Shown: positions 23,875 to 33,183 of the stretch, in pieces
Numbering within the stretch: position 1 is the first letter of the stretch
How the letters are laid out: each line of letters starts with the position of its first letter
Source of the DNA: DASSUW01 sp963849695
GTDB taxonomy: Bacteria > Actinomycetota > Thermoleophilia > Solirubrobacterales > Solirubrobacteraceae
Length of the DNA: 64,000 bases
Reading direction: 5' to 3'
Assembly (NCBI GenBank): GCA_963849695.1
Contig: CAWKIT010000015.1
Location: forward strand, 1-64,000
Made by a program: the position numbers and the translations under genes
The notes under the pieces: generated by a model
Database searches by the model: none
What the model was told of the DNA's origin: nothing
Seen by the model: only the letters and a program-made list of their open reading frames with translations

Positions 23875-26730
23875 ATGGCTGCCCGCAGCGTTCTCGTCGG
23901 GCGTAGCGACGAGCGAAGCCGGCTCGAGGAGGCGCTGCGGCAGGCGCGCCTGGGAAGCGGCTCGCTCGTGCTGGTGGCAGGCGATGCCGGAGTCGGGAAG
24001 ACCCGCCTCGTCGACCACGTCGCCGGCGAATCGGGGGCACCCGTGTTGTGGGGGCGGGCGCGCCAGGGCGCCGCAACGCCATACGGACCGGTCGTGTCCG
24101 CTCTGCGCTCCCTGCTGCGGGTGGACCCTCAGGGCCTGGACGAGTGCGGCCCGCTGCGGGACCAGCTGGCGCTGATCCTGCCGGAACTCGGTGAGCCGGC
24201 TGCGGAGACCGATCGCCCGACGCTGTTCGAGGCCGTGCGCACCGCCCTGGCGCACTTTGCCCGTCGGGAAACCGCCGTCCTCGTGCTCGACGACCTCCAA
24301 TGGTCCGACGAGGCCACCCTCGAGCTCCTGCCGGCACTCGCCGAGTCCGTGGATGAGCTGCAGCTGGTGGTCTTCGCCACCTATCGCTCCGACGGCCTGC
24401 CGCGCGATCACCCTCTGCGCCGCGTCAGGCACGAGCTGCGGCGAACCGGGCGCCTGACCGAGGTCACGGTCCCACCGCTGAGCCCACCCGAAACGGCGGA
24501 GCTGCTCACGCATCTGTTGGAGCAGCCCCCGGCCCCGTCGCTCGTCCGGGCGATCCACGACCGGACCCGGGGCGTCACCTTCTTCGTCGAGGAGCTCGCG
24601 CAGGCGTTGTCGCTCACCAATGCCGTCGTGGCGGGCCGGCGCGGGCTGGAGCTCGCCGGCGGCGGCCAGGTGTCGGTGCCCGACACCGTCCGCGATGCCG
24701 TGCTCATCGGCGTATCGGACCTCTCGGCCGCGGGCCGGACGGCGGCCGAGGTCGCCGCGGTCGCCGGGGAGGAGTTCGACCTTGCCGTCGTGGCGGGCAC
24801 GTCCAGCTCTGCAGGGCTGGCCGAGCTCCTGAGGCGCGAGCTCGTCACGGAGGCCGCCTCCGGCCGGGGAGCCTTCAGGCACGCGCTGACGCGCGAGGCG
24901 CTGTACGCCGACGTGCCCTGGACGGATCGTCGTCGCCTTCACGTGACGCTCGCGGAGGCGCTGGAGACGAGCGGCGGGGCGAGCATCGAGGTCGCGGGTC
25001 ACTGGCTCGCGGCCCGTGAGGAGACGCGCGCCCGCGCGTGGTTGCTCGACGCGGCTCGAGCCTCCCGGCGCGTGCACGCTCACCGCGACGTGGCTCGCGC
25101 TCTTCGTCAGGCGCTCGAGCTGTGGCCCGGCGGCGAGGCCCCGGATCTCCGCATCGGGGCGCTCGAGTCGTACGCCCACAGCGCCGAGCTCTCGGGCGAG
25201 CTGGCCGAGGCGGCGCGGGCATGGCGCGAGATCTGCTCGATCCGGGCCGAGGACGGCAACCGCATGGCGTGCGCACAGGCTCAGCGCCGGCTGGCCGCGG
25301 TGCACGAGCTCAGATCTGACCGGGACGCGGCGTTCGCAGCCCGCAATGCGGCCGCCGAGGCGTTCTCGGCGGAGGACTGCCTCGCCGAGGCAGCGGTCGA
25401 GCGGCTGGCGCTGGCCAACTACATGCGCGCCGGCGCGAACTACTCGGCGAGCAGCGACCTGGCGCTCACGGCCGCGACTGACGCGGGGCGGGCCGGCCGG
25501 CCCGACCTGCGCCTGCGCGCGCTCGGGCTCCAGGGCGTGGCCCAGGCCAAGGGCGGCGACTACGAGCTAGGCCTCGCCACCGTGCGCGAGGGCTTGGCCC
25601 AGGCGCTCGAGCACGATCTCACCGAAGTGTCGGCCGATCTCTATCAGCGCCTGAGCATGGTGCTCTACGACGCCGGCGACTACCTGGGGGCGAACGACAT
25701 GCTCGATCGGGCTCTCGCGCTGTGCCCGACCGGCGACGAGCGCCCATACGAGGCTTGCGTCACGTGCCTGGTCTACGTATTGCGCGAGCGCGGGCAGTGG
25801 ACCGATGCCGTGCGGCTCGGCCGGGAGCTCATCGACTCGGGCACGGCGGTCTGGGTGGCGGAGGGTCTTGTGGGGTCGATCTACGGACTCCAGGGCAGGC
25901 TCACCTCCAGCCGCCGGCTGCTCATGTCGTCCCTGGCCGCGGCCTCGCGGCTCGGGCATTTCAACACGACCGTGGACGCCACGGCGGCTCTGGCACGCGT
26001 GGATGCCGCCGAGGGCGAGGTCGAAGCCGCGGCCGACGGCTGCCGTTCGCTTCTGGCCCGCTGGAGGAGCAGCGAAGACCACCATTACGCCATCAAGGGG
26101 CTGCGCTTCGGAGCGGCGTTCAGCGCCCGCCGCGGCGACCTCCACGAAGCTCACCGTTACGCGGAGTCGCTCACGGAGATCGCGTCCGAGACAGGCCATC
26201 CCGACGCGATCGCCGCTCTCGGCCACGCCATCGGCGAGTTGGCGCTGGCGAATGGAGACCCCGAGTCGGCGGCGGAGCAGCTGGGTCGCGCGGTGGCTGT
26301 CCATCGGGATCTCGATCTGCCGTTCGCCCGCGCCGAGATCGAGCTCCGGGCCGGCGTGGCGCTGGCGGCGGCCGGCGAGCGCGAGCCTGCACTCGACCTG
26401 CTGACGGACGCCTACCGCACCGCGCGAAAGCTCGGTGCGCGGCCGCTGGCCGCCGAGGCCACCCGCGAGTTGGCGGCCCTCGGCGAATCCGTGGCCGGGC
26501 GGCTCGGGCCCAGGGCAGCCGCGCAAGCCGACGGGTCCGGCCTTACACGCCGCGAGCTGGAGGTCGTCCGGCTCGTGGCCGTGGGGCGAACCAACCGCGA
26601 GATCGCCACCGAGCTCTTCCTGAGCCCGCGCACCGTGGACATGCACATACGGAACATCCTCCGCAAGCTCGACTGCCGCTCACGCGTGGAGGCCGCGCAC
26701 CGCGCCGGCGAGCTCGATCTCCTGGCCTGA
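23875..26730 (+). CDS. LuxR-family regulator with AAA/STAND ATPase (MalT-like LAL type)
   Basis: The 951-residue protein starts with a P-loop ATPase: Walker A GDAGVGKT near residue 38 and Walker B VLVLDDLQWSDEA near residue 135. A long helical TPR-like region follows, and the protein ends with a LuxR helix-turn-helix (LTRRELEVVRLVAVGRTNRE). Such large ATP-dependent activators respond to small ligands or partner proteins. No signal-sensing partner is evident next door. The start at 23875 is at most 11 bases after the paired repeats. Confidence 0.9.
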   Translation: MAARSVLVGRSDERSRLEEALRQARLGSGSLVLVAGDAGVGKTRLVDHVAGESGAPVLWGRARQGAATPYGPVVSALRSLLRVDPQGLDECGPLRDQLALILPELGEPAAETDRPTLFEAVRTALAHFARRETAVLVLDDLQWSDEATLELLPALAESVDELQLVVFATYRSDGLPRDHPLRRVRHELRRTGRLTEVTVPPLSPPETAELLTHLLEQPPAPSLVRAIHDRTRGVTFFVEELAQALSLTNAVVAGRRGLELAGGGQVSVPDTVRDAVLIGVSDLSAAGRTAAEVAAVAGEEFDLAVVAGTSSSAGLAELLRRELVTEAASGRGAFRHALTREALYADVPWTDRRRLHVTLAEALETSGGASIEVAGHWLAAREETRARAWLLDAARASRRVHAHRDVARALRQALELWPGGEAPDLRIGALESYAHSAELSGELAEAARAWREICSIRAEDGNRMACAQAQRRLAAVHELRSDRDAAFAARNAAAEAFSAEDCLAEAAVERLALANYMRAGANYSASSDLALTAATDAGRAGRPDLRLRALGLQGVAQAKGGDYELGLATVREGLAQALEHDLTEVSADLYQRLSMVLYDAGDYLGANDMLDRALALCPTGDERPYEACVTCLVYVLRERGQWTDAVRLGRELIDSGTAVWVAEGLVGSIYGLQGRLTSSRRLLMSSLAAASRLGHFNTTVDATAALARVDAAEGEVEAAADGCRSLLARWRSSEDHHYAIKGLRFGAAFSARRGDLHEAHRYAESLTEIASETGHPDAIAALGHAIGELALANGDPESAAEQLGRAVAVHRDLDLPFARAEIELRAGVALAAAGEREPALDLLTDAYRTARKLGARPLAAEATRELAALGESVAGRLGPRAAAQADGSGLTRRELEVVRLVAVGRTNREIATELFLSPRTVDMHIRNILRKLDCRSRVEAAHRAGELDLLA

Positions 26731-26762
26731 GCGAGCTCGGGCTCGTCGGGGTACGTGCGCGG

Positions 26763-26924
26763 TCACGCCTGCGCGTCGGAATGCTGGTCGGTGTCCCCCA
26801 GCGCCGAGTCGTCGTCCGAAGGGGCGGCGGGTGGAACGTCGGCCGACCCGCCGCTGCCGCCCTCTGCGCCCGGCTCGTCGGGCTGGTCCTCCGGTTTCTT
26901 GCGCCGTGGCTTGTCATCGTCCAT
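26763..26924 (-). CDS. 53-residue hydrophilic acidic protein
   Basis: An ATG at 26924 preceded by AAAAAGGAG (a strong ribosome site, unusual A-rich context here) opens a 53-codon frame. The product starts MDDDKPRRKKPEDQPDEPG and ends QHSDAQA. It is charged, Pro/Asp-rich and probably disordered. It lies 34 bases after the patatin gene stop on the same strand, so it is likely the last gene of the NYN-patatin operon. No family is recognised. Confidence 0.55.
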   Translation of the reverse strand: MDDDKPRRKKPEDQPDEPGAEGGSGGSADVPPAAPSDDDSALGDTDQHSDAQA

Positions 26925-26958
26925 CTCGACTCCTTTTTCTCGTGCGCTCGTAAGGTTG

Positions 26959-28146
26959 TCAGCTGGGAGCGGGCGGCTCGAGCGGTCCGGTTCGCCACGG
27001 GTCGTCGGTCGCGAGCAGGTTGCGAGCGTCCTGGCGCCCCGCCGCGATCGCCTCGCTGATGAACTGCGGCTGGAAGAACAGGTAGGACAGCAGCTCGGCG
27101 TGCGCGGGCGAGGCGCCGCCGAGCAGGCGCGTGAGCAGCGTGACGTCGGGCGTGCGCACGCTTGCCAGCGGACCTGCGAAGTGCCGCGCGTAGACGTCGG
27201 CGACGATGCGGCCCAGCCGCCCGGCGTCGCGCGGGCCGGCGAACAGGTAGGGCACGGCGCGGTACGGCTGCGCGCTCTCGGGTCCGAGCCTCTCGGCGAG
27301 CAGGTTGATCTTGCCCAGGTTGCGCAGGTCCTGGATGAGCGGATCCACCAGGGTCGCCAGTACGAGCTCGAGCATGCCGTCCGCGAAATCCGGGCTCGCG
27401 CGCCCGCCCTCGGCCGGCTCGAGCTCGGGGCCGGGGAAGGGGGCGTGCGTGGCGACCACGACGACGCGGTCGACGCCGAGATCGAGGGCCGGCTTGATCG
27501 GCGTATTGAGCCGCGTGCCGCCGTCGAAGAACCAGTCCCCACCGGTCTCACCTCCCACCCGCACGGAGCTGAAGAAGACCGGTATCGCCGCCGACGCCAG
27601 CACATGCTCGTCGCCCAGCGGCCCCGGCAGATAGTCCACGAGCGTCGCGTCCGGCACGGGCGTCTCCTCACGCGCCTGGACGAAGACGACCGCACGCTCG
27701 GTGGCGGCGCTCGTCGCCACGACCGCCAGCGCGTCGACGCTGCCGGCCTGCAGGTTCGCCCCCACCGACTCCCAGTCCAGCCACTCGCGCACGGTGCGCC
27801 GCAGCGGCGAGGCATCCAGGAACGACTCGAGCCGCACGACGGGCACGCCGGCGAACTCGGCCACATAGCGCAGCAGGGTCCGTGGCGACTGGTACCGCAG
27901 GATCGGCCGGATCACCCGCTCCTGCGTGACCGCGCCCCAGCGGGCGAGAAGCTGGTCGGCCGCCTCGCGCGCGGGCCGGTGCGCGACCGAGGCCAGAAAT
28001 GCCGCCGTCAGCGCCCCCACGCTCGTACCCACCAGCACGGTCGGGCGCTCGCCGCGCTCCTCGAGCCACGGCAGCAGCTCCGCCAGCACCCCCGCTTCAT
28101 ACGCGCCACGCGCGCCGCCGCCGGCGAGCACAAGTCCGACCGTCAC
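26959..28146 (-). CDS. Patatin-like phospholipase (RssA type)
   Basis: From the GTG at 28146 the product is 395 residues and begins directly with the patatin core: VGLVLAGGGARGAYEAGVL (oxyanion hole), nucleophile elbow G40-T-S-V-G44 (Ser42) and the catalytic D208-G-G. The frame continues upstream, but those residues are Arg-rich and overlap the NYN gene. The enzyme would hydrolyse acyl chains of lipids at the inner face of the membrane. It lies 40 bases downstream of the NYN gene on the same strand. Confidence 0.87.
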   Translation of the reverse strand: MTVGLVLAGGGARGAYEAGVLAELLPWLEERGERPTVLVGTSVGALTAAFLASVAHRPAREAADQLLARWGAVTQERVIRPILRYQSPRTLLRYVAEFAGVPVVRLESFLDASPLRRTVREWLDWESVGANLQAGSVDALAVVATSAATERAVVFVQAREETPVPDATLVDYLPGPLGDEHVLASAAIPVFFSSVRVGGETGGDWFFDGGTRLNTPIKPALDLGVDRVVVVATHAPFPGPELEPAEGGRASPDFADGMLELVLATLVDPLIQDLRNLGKINLLAERLGPESAQPYRAVPYLFAGPRDAGRLGRIVADVYARHFAGPLASVRTPDVTLLTRLLGGASPAHAELLSYLFFQPQFISEAIAAGRQDARNLLATDDPWRTGPLEPPAPS

Positions 28147-28186
28147 TCCCGCAGATGATGCCGACCGCCGTCGGCGCGGGATCGGC

Positions 28187-28942
28187 TCATCTCTTTCGCG
28201 CCGTCTTGGCTTCCGTCGGCTTGAGGCGGACCCAGAGCTGGCTCTGCCCGGTCGGGCCGGCCACGTCCCTGACATCGACGTAGGACTGGGCGCGGACGAG
28301 CTCGCCGAGCTTGGTGTGGCCGTAGTCTCGAGGATCGAACGCCGCGTGACCCTTGATCAGATAGGACCCGACCTCGGCGAGATTGGACCAGCCGTCGTCC
28401 TTGGACGTGCCGCTGATGGCCGTCGACAGGATCCGCTTGAGGTCGGGCGGCGGCGGTGGCGGCTCGTCTTCGGATGCCGGCTGGGCCGCCGGCTGCGGCT
28501 CCTCGCTCAGGAGGTCGAGGTAGATGAACCGATCACAGGCCGCGACGAAAGCCTCAGGCGTGGTGCGGCGCCCGAGCCCGTAAACGGTCATCCCCGCTTC
28601 GCGCAGCCTGGTCGCCAGCCGAGTGAAGTCGCTGTCGCTGGAGACGATGACGAAGCCCTCCAGGTTGCCTGCGTAAAGGAGGTCCATCGCGTCGATGATC
28701 AGCGCGGAGTCGGTCGAGTTCTTTCCGCGCGTGTACGCGAACTGCTGCATCGGCTGGATCGCGTGGCCCAGCAACTCCTCCTTCCAGCGCGCGAGGTGCG
28801 ACGTCGTCCAGTCGCCGTACGCGCGCTTGACCGTCGGCGTTCCGTACTTGGCGATCTCCTCGAGCAGCTCGGTGGTCACGCTCGCCGTCGAGTTGTCCGC
28901 GTCGATGAGCACGGCGAGTCGCGTTGCGTCGGCGGTGGTCAC
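28187..28942 (-). CDS. NYN-domain (LabA/DUF88) putative RNase with C-terminal OST-HTH/LOTUS domain
   Basis: Starting at the GTG at 28942, the 251-residue protein opens with TRLAVLIDADNSTAS, then shows KNSTDSALIIDAMDLLY and GFVIVSSDSDFTRLATRL. These are the acidic motifs of PIN-like NYN ribonucleases. After a Pro-rich linker (about residues 160-175), a LOTUS/OST-HTH domain follows (WSNLAEVGSYLIK, YGHTKLGELV), proposed to bind RNA. RNA cleavage or quality control is likely. It heads an apparent operon with a patatin gene and a 53-residue protein. Confidence 0.87.
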   Translation of the reverse strand: MTTADATRLAVLIDADNSTASVTTELLEEIAKYGTPTVKRAYGDWTTSHLARWKEELLGHAIQPMQQFAYTRGKNSTDSALIIDAMDLLYAGNLEGFVIVSSDSDFTRLATRLREAGMTVYGLGRRTTPEAFVAACDRFIYLDLLSEEPQPAAQPASEDEPPPPPPDLKRILSTAISGTSKDDGWSNLAEVGSYLIKGHAAFDPRDYGHTKLGELVRAQSYVDVRDVAGPTGQSQLWVRLKPTEAKTARKR

Positions 28943-29202
28943 GCCTGCATCATCGCGGAAGCCAACAGGGGAATAGCGGCGAAGCTGTGGCGTCGTTGGC
29001 TGGAAACACCCCCCGGAAAAGGCCAGCCATGTATCGCAGCAACGCATTCAGTCGTCCTCGCCGCGCCTTCAGCGCGGTGCGCGCCGCCCATCGCCGGAGC
29101 TCACAGACGTGGGTCAGGCGCATGGAAGGGCCGGCGCTTCCCGACCCGAGCCGTCATCGCTAGCGGCGATCGGCACCACCGATACCGGGTCGGATTCGGC
29201 AG

Positions 29203-29263
29203 CCGGTCGGCTTGAGCGGCACGAAGACGTGGCCCGGCCCAGTCGGACCGGGCACGTCTCGTG
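29203..29263 (-). pseudogene. Remnant duplicating the C-terminal end of the NYN-LOTUS gene
   Basis: The minus strand here reads RDVPGPTGPGHVFVPLKPT, close to the C-terminal RDVAGPTGQSQLWVRLKPT of the neighbouring NYN protein. Nothing of the remaining gene is found. It looks like the tail of a decayed paralogue or a partial duplication, placed just beyond the stop (29267) of the giant exported protein. Confidence 0.6.
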
Positions 29264-29266
29264 TGC

Positions 29267-32200
29267 CTACCGGGTGCGGGCCGCGTCGGCGTTCGGAATG
29301 ACCGGCGGGGGCCAGGCGACCGAGGCGTAACCGGGGATCGGGGTGCAGTCGACGCCGCCGGGCGGGTTGTAGGTCGACCGTATCCACTGAGGCAGATACT
29401 GGAATGCCCCGGTGAGCGTGTTGGTGCTGGTGAGGTTGTCGGTGAGCGACTTACTCGGCACCGTCACGTTCTTGTAGGGGGAGTCGCTGAAGCCGCCGTT
29501 GCTGATGTTGTAGACGTTGGAGAACGTCCACACCTCCGTCGTGTCAGTCGAGTAGACGGCGTGCAGCTGGTTGCCGTCGAGCGCTTTCGCCCAGATCGCG
29601 ACAGGCCCGCTCGACCAGCCCGCGCAGTAATACGTCTTGACGTCGTTGGCCGTGGGCGGGCTCTGGCCGATAGCCCTTGAGGTTCCAGACGCCCCACGTC
29701 GGCGGGAGAAGCGCGGCGTAGCTGGACGCGCGGCTGGTGGCGTTGAGGGCGGTGATGCTCTCGCTCAGCGTGCTTCCCTCGGTCCAGCTCCATGCCGGGT
29801 CTGTGCCCACCGAGACGCCGACGGTCTGCAGCTTGCCGGCGTCCGACACGAGGATGGCGCCGAGCTGGTCGAGCGCCTCGACGTAGGAGACCTGCTGGTC
29901 GGCCAGCTGATGGTCGAGATCGTCGACCTCGTCTTCGAGCGTGTCGGAGGAGTCGCCGTTGGTCTCGGACGCGGTGTCCGTTGCGAACTCGCCGCTGGCC
30001 GAGACCAGCCCGAGCGCCACGCCGGCGTCGTCCTCTCCGACCGCGAAGGCGACAGCCCCCGCAAGGTCGGTGACGTCGAGGAACATCCCCAGGAAGTCGA
30101 AGCTGGTGCCCTTGGTGGGCGGCGGCTCCACTTCTGCCGAGATCTCGTTGTAGACGTCCTCGACGTTGAGCGGCTGGGACTGCTGGTCGACGACGAACGG
30201 GTACTGCAGGTTGGCGATCAGCGAGCGGGTGCTCTCGACCCAGTCGAACTCGTTCAGCAGTTGCTTCTTCACGGCGTCGAAGTTCGGCCCGCAGGCCGCC
30301 GTGTCGGTGCAGGTCAACGACGACAGGAGCGCCGCCTTGGAGGCGAAGTCGACGTTGCCGTTGGTGTAGCCCGACCGGACGTCGGCGGGCAGGCTCAGCG
30401 CGGTCGCGATGTAGGCGACGGCCGGGTCGCCGACGTAGGACCACGGCGTCGGGTCCTGGTAGATGGTGCTGTAGAGGTCGAGGTTGGTCTGCCCGTACGG
30501 GTCGCCGGCGGACGGGGTGTAGAGCGAGTCGCGATCGCGGCTCAGCACGGCCCGCAGGCGGCCTGTCTGCCCGCTCGACACCATCGAGCTGGACTCGGTC
30601 GCCGTCCCGTGCCAGGGGGGATCGTCCGCCACCCCGACCATGGCATACGGGATGCCGCCGGTGCTGGCCGCCTTGAACAGCTCCGGCGTGCCGCCGAACC
30701 AGTCGATATAGGGATACATGGTGTCGGTGCTCGACGGCAGGATGCCGTTGCCGACGCTCTGGATCACGACGACCTTCTGGTCGTCGACCGAGTTCGGCAC
30801 CAGCTGCCGCCCCACCTGGAGGTAGCCCGAGGGCACATAGCTCACCGCGTCTTCCATCTGGGTGACCGTGGTGGCCGTCACATGGTTGATGGGTGCGAGC
30901 GTGGTGCGATCCAGGGTCACCACGTTGAACCCGTTGACGCCGGGCGTGGGTGGGAAGGTCTGGTCCCCGACCCGGATGACGCACTGCGCCGGGCCCCCGC
31001 TGTCGCAGGTGTCGACCTGCTCGAACTGATCGTCACCGGCGACGATGACATAGCTGCTGATGCCGCCGGTCTGCGCCGGGACGCCCTTGGTGAGGTACCC
31101 GGTGATGCGCCCTTCGCCCGACCGGCTCTGGGCCGCTGTCGCCCGCCATGCCTGCCCGGGGGACATCCCCGGGACGCCGGCGATGCTGAACGAGCCGATG
31201 GCCGCCGTCGCGCGATTGACCCAGCCGGTCTTGGTCGCGCTGTTGCTGTCGCAGACGTCGGTCTGCCCGGCCCAACACGTCTGGTCCAGTTGCCAGTAGC
31301 CGGGGAACGACCCGCCGATGTAGCCGAGGGCCGTGTTCAGGGCGGCGAGGTCCGAGTAATCGATGGCGGACTGGGTCGCCGGGTGGGTGACGAACACGAG
31401 CATCGTCTCATCCAGGGTCTCGAGGAAGCTGCCCAGCGCCGAGATGCCGGCGCTGGTGGTGTCGAATCCATCCTGCGCCAGGATTTCCAAGCTGGCCCGG
31501 TCGAACACGTTGACCTGCAGCCCGGCGGAAACCGGCTCCGGCAGACATCGAGGGCACGACTTGATCACATAACGGCTGTCGCCGATGGCCAGCGCCGGCG
31601 GGACTCCATCGTCGATGGTGTTCAGCGGTACGAGCAGGCTCGAATACGTGGCCGTGACGGTCAGCGTGGCGGAGCTCGCCTCCGCGCCGGTGCCGACCGT
31701 GACCCGGATCCGGTACCTGCCGGGCACGTCGGGAGTGAAGGTCGCGCGCCGGCCGCGCGGCGAGATCGTGCTCCGGCTGTTGAGCGGCCGGCGGCGCAGC
31801 GACCAGCGCATCGTCGTCCGGGCCAGTCGGCCAGTGACGACCCGAGACGAGCCGGCATCGAGACGTACCCGCCGACCGACACGTGCGGCGCCGCGCAACC
31901 GGAGGCCGGCGAGGTTGCGTCGCCGGTCGAGCTCGAACGCCCTGCGTACAGCCTGCGCCCGGCCGTCGCGCATCACCACGCGCACGCTGAGCGTGTTGCG
32001 CCCCCGGCGCAGCCCGTTCGCCGCGGACAGCTCCAGGCGCCTGGAGCGGTCCCCCGCGACCCGCTGGGACAGCGCCGTTTTCACACTGCTGCCGTTGAGA
32101 GCGATCGACAGGCTCGACACGCCGGACGGGGGCACACGCAACCGCGGGGTCACCGCGGCCCGGGTCGCGATCGGCGATAGCCGGACCAGGCGTGCGCTCG

Positions 32201-32625
32201 GGTACGTCACGGTGAACTGCGACACCGCGTTCACAGGGACCTTGGCACGGCGCCTCGTGGCCTCGACGCGCAGCCGGTTGACGCCAGGACGCAGGCCGTC
32301 GGCGGCCGACAGCCGCGCGACGAGCACGCGGCCGTGCCGCGCGCCGCGACGAGACCTTCCGTCCGTTCAGTCGCAGCGAGACCCGTCGCAGGTTGCGGCC
32401 CACCCGGACCCGCGCAGGAACCGCGGCCGAGCGCGCCGCACGCAAGCGGGTCGTCGCGATCACCGAGCCGGGGCCCGGGGTGACGATTTTCAACGCCGAC
32501 CCCGCCGGTACCTGGCGCGGAGCCTCCGCCGCCGCAAAGCCTTCACCGGCCGAGGCGAGGCCGAGCCCGAGCGCCACGGCGAGCGTGGCACCACCGACAC
32601 GATGGCGCAGTCGTGAGATGGTCAC
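29267..32625 (-). pseudogene. Giant exported Ig-like/beta-rich protein, two frameshifts
   Basis: The GTG at 32625 overlaps the ester-cyclase stop (GTGA) and opens a Sec signal peptide (RHRVGGATLAVALGLGLASAG, then AEAP). The frame shifts at about 32328-32350 in a GC-repeat run, continues as one long frame to about 29680, and shifts again at about 29655-29685. The last part reads NDVKTYYCAGWSSGPVAIWA and ends at 29267. Joined, it is about 1,115 residues. The first 300 are Arg-rich Ig-like strands (LRRVSLRLNGRKV, LSIALNGSSVK). The rest contains CPRCLPEP, several Cys pairs and SYVIVAGDDQFEQVD. Function unknown. Both breaks may be assembly errors. Confidence 0.65.
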
Positions 32626-33080
32626 GGTACCTCTCCCCTCATAGCGGCGGACGATCCGGGCCCGGCGGATCGCACCTGCCGGTGGGGCACGTGCGGCGTC
32701 AGGTCCGTGTACTCGGTGTGCGAGTCGACTTGCTTTCCGGCCAGGAGCCGGATGATCGAAATGCCCGCGTAGCACTGCGCGCGGCCGGTAGGGGCGCCAC
32801 CGTCGCGGGCGGCCGGCGCGGTGGTGGTCGCCCGCCACCGCGTCACGACCCGGTCCTCCTCGGCGATCTGGTCCTCGATCTTGACGTGTAGGTCGGGATG
32901 GGCCCGGCGGCGGCCGACGACGAGCCGGCGCAGACCGTGTGGCCCGAGGACTCTGCCGGCGAGGCAAGGGATGCGGCCCACGTAGTCGTCGGCCACCAGC
33001 TCGTCGATCATCTCGACGCGTCCCTCGTTCCAGACCGCCTCGATGAACAGTCGAACCTTTCGCTTGTTGAGGTCGGTCAC
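32622..33080 (-). CDS. SnoaL-like ester cyclase / NTF2-fold protein
   Basis: The product (152 residues from the GTG at 33080; a GTG at 33089 is also possible) has the SnoaL-like layout: KRKVRLFIEAVWNEGRVEMI, DELVADDYVGR, HPDLHVKIEDQIAEEDRVVTRW and ISIIRLLAGKQVDSHTEYTD. This cone-like fold occurs in polyketide cyclases, hydratases and binding proteins; the substrate is unknown. Its stop overlaps the start of the giant exported gene, implying translational coupling. It is divergent from the LuxR-ATPase gene at 33184. Confidence 0.78.
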   Translation of the reverse strand: MTDLNKRKVRLFIEAVWNEGRVEMIDELVADDYVGRIPCLAGRVLGPHGLRRLVVGRRRAHPDLHVKIEDQIAEEDRVVTRWRATTTAPAARDGGAPTGRAQCYAGISIIRLLAGKQVDSHTEYTDLTPHVPHRQVRSAGPGSSAAMRGEVP

Positions 33081-33183
33081 GCCGGTCACCGGTCGGCACC
33101 ATGAGCGGGCGCGGTCGCGGGCGCAAGGGAGGATCCCCGAGGGTTTCCCCGTGGATTTCGGCCGCGCGTGTATCGTCGCCAGG

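Noticed and set aside
29637..32180. 847-codon plus-strand frame antisense to the exported protein
   Set aside because: Composition typical of an antisense shadow; no domains or signal peptide.
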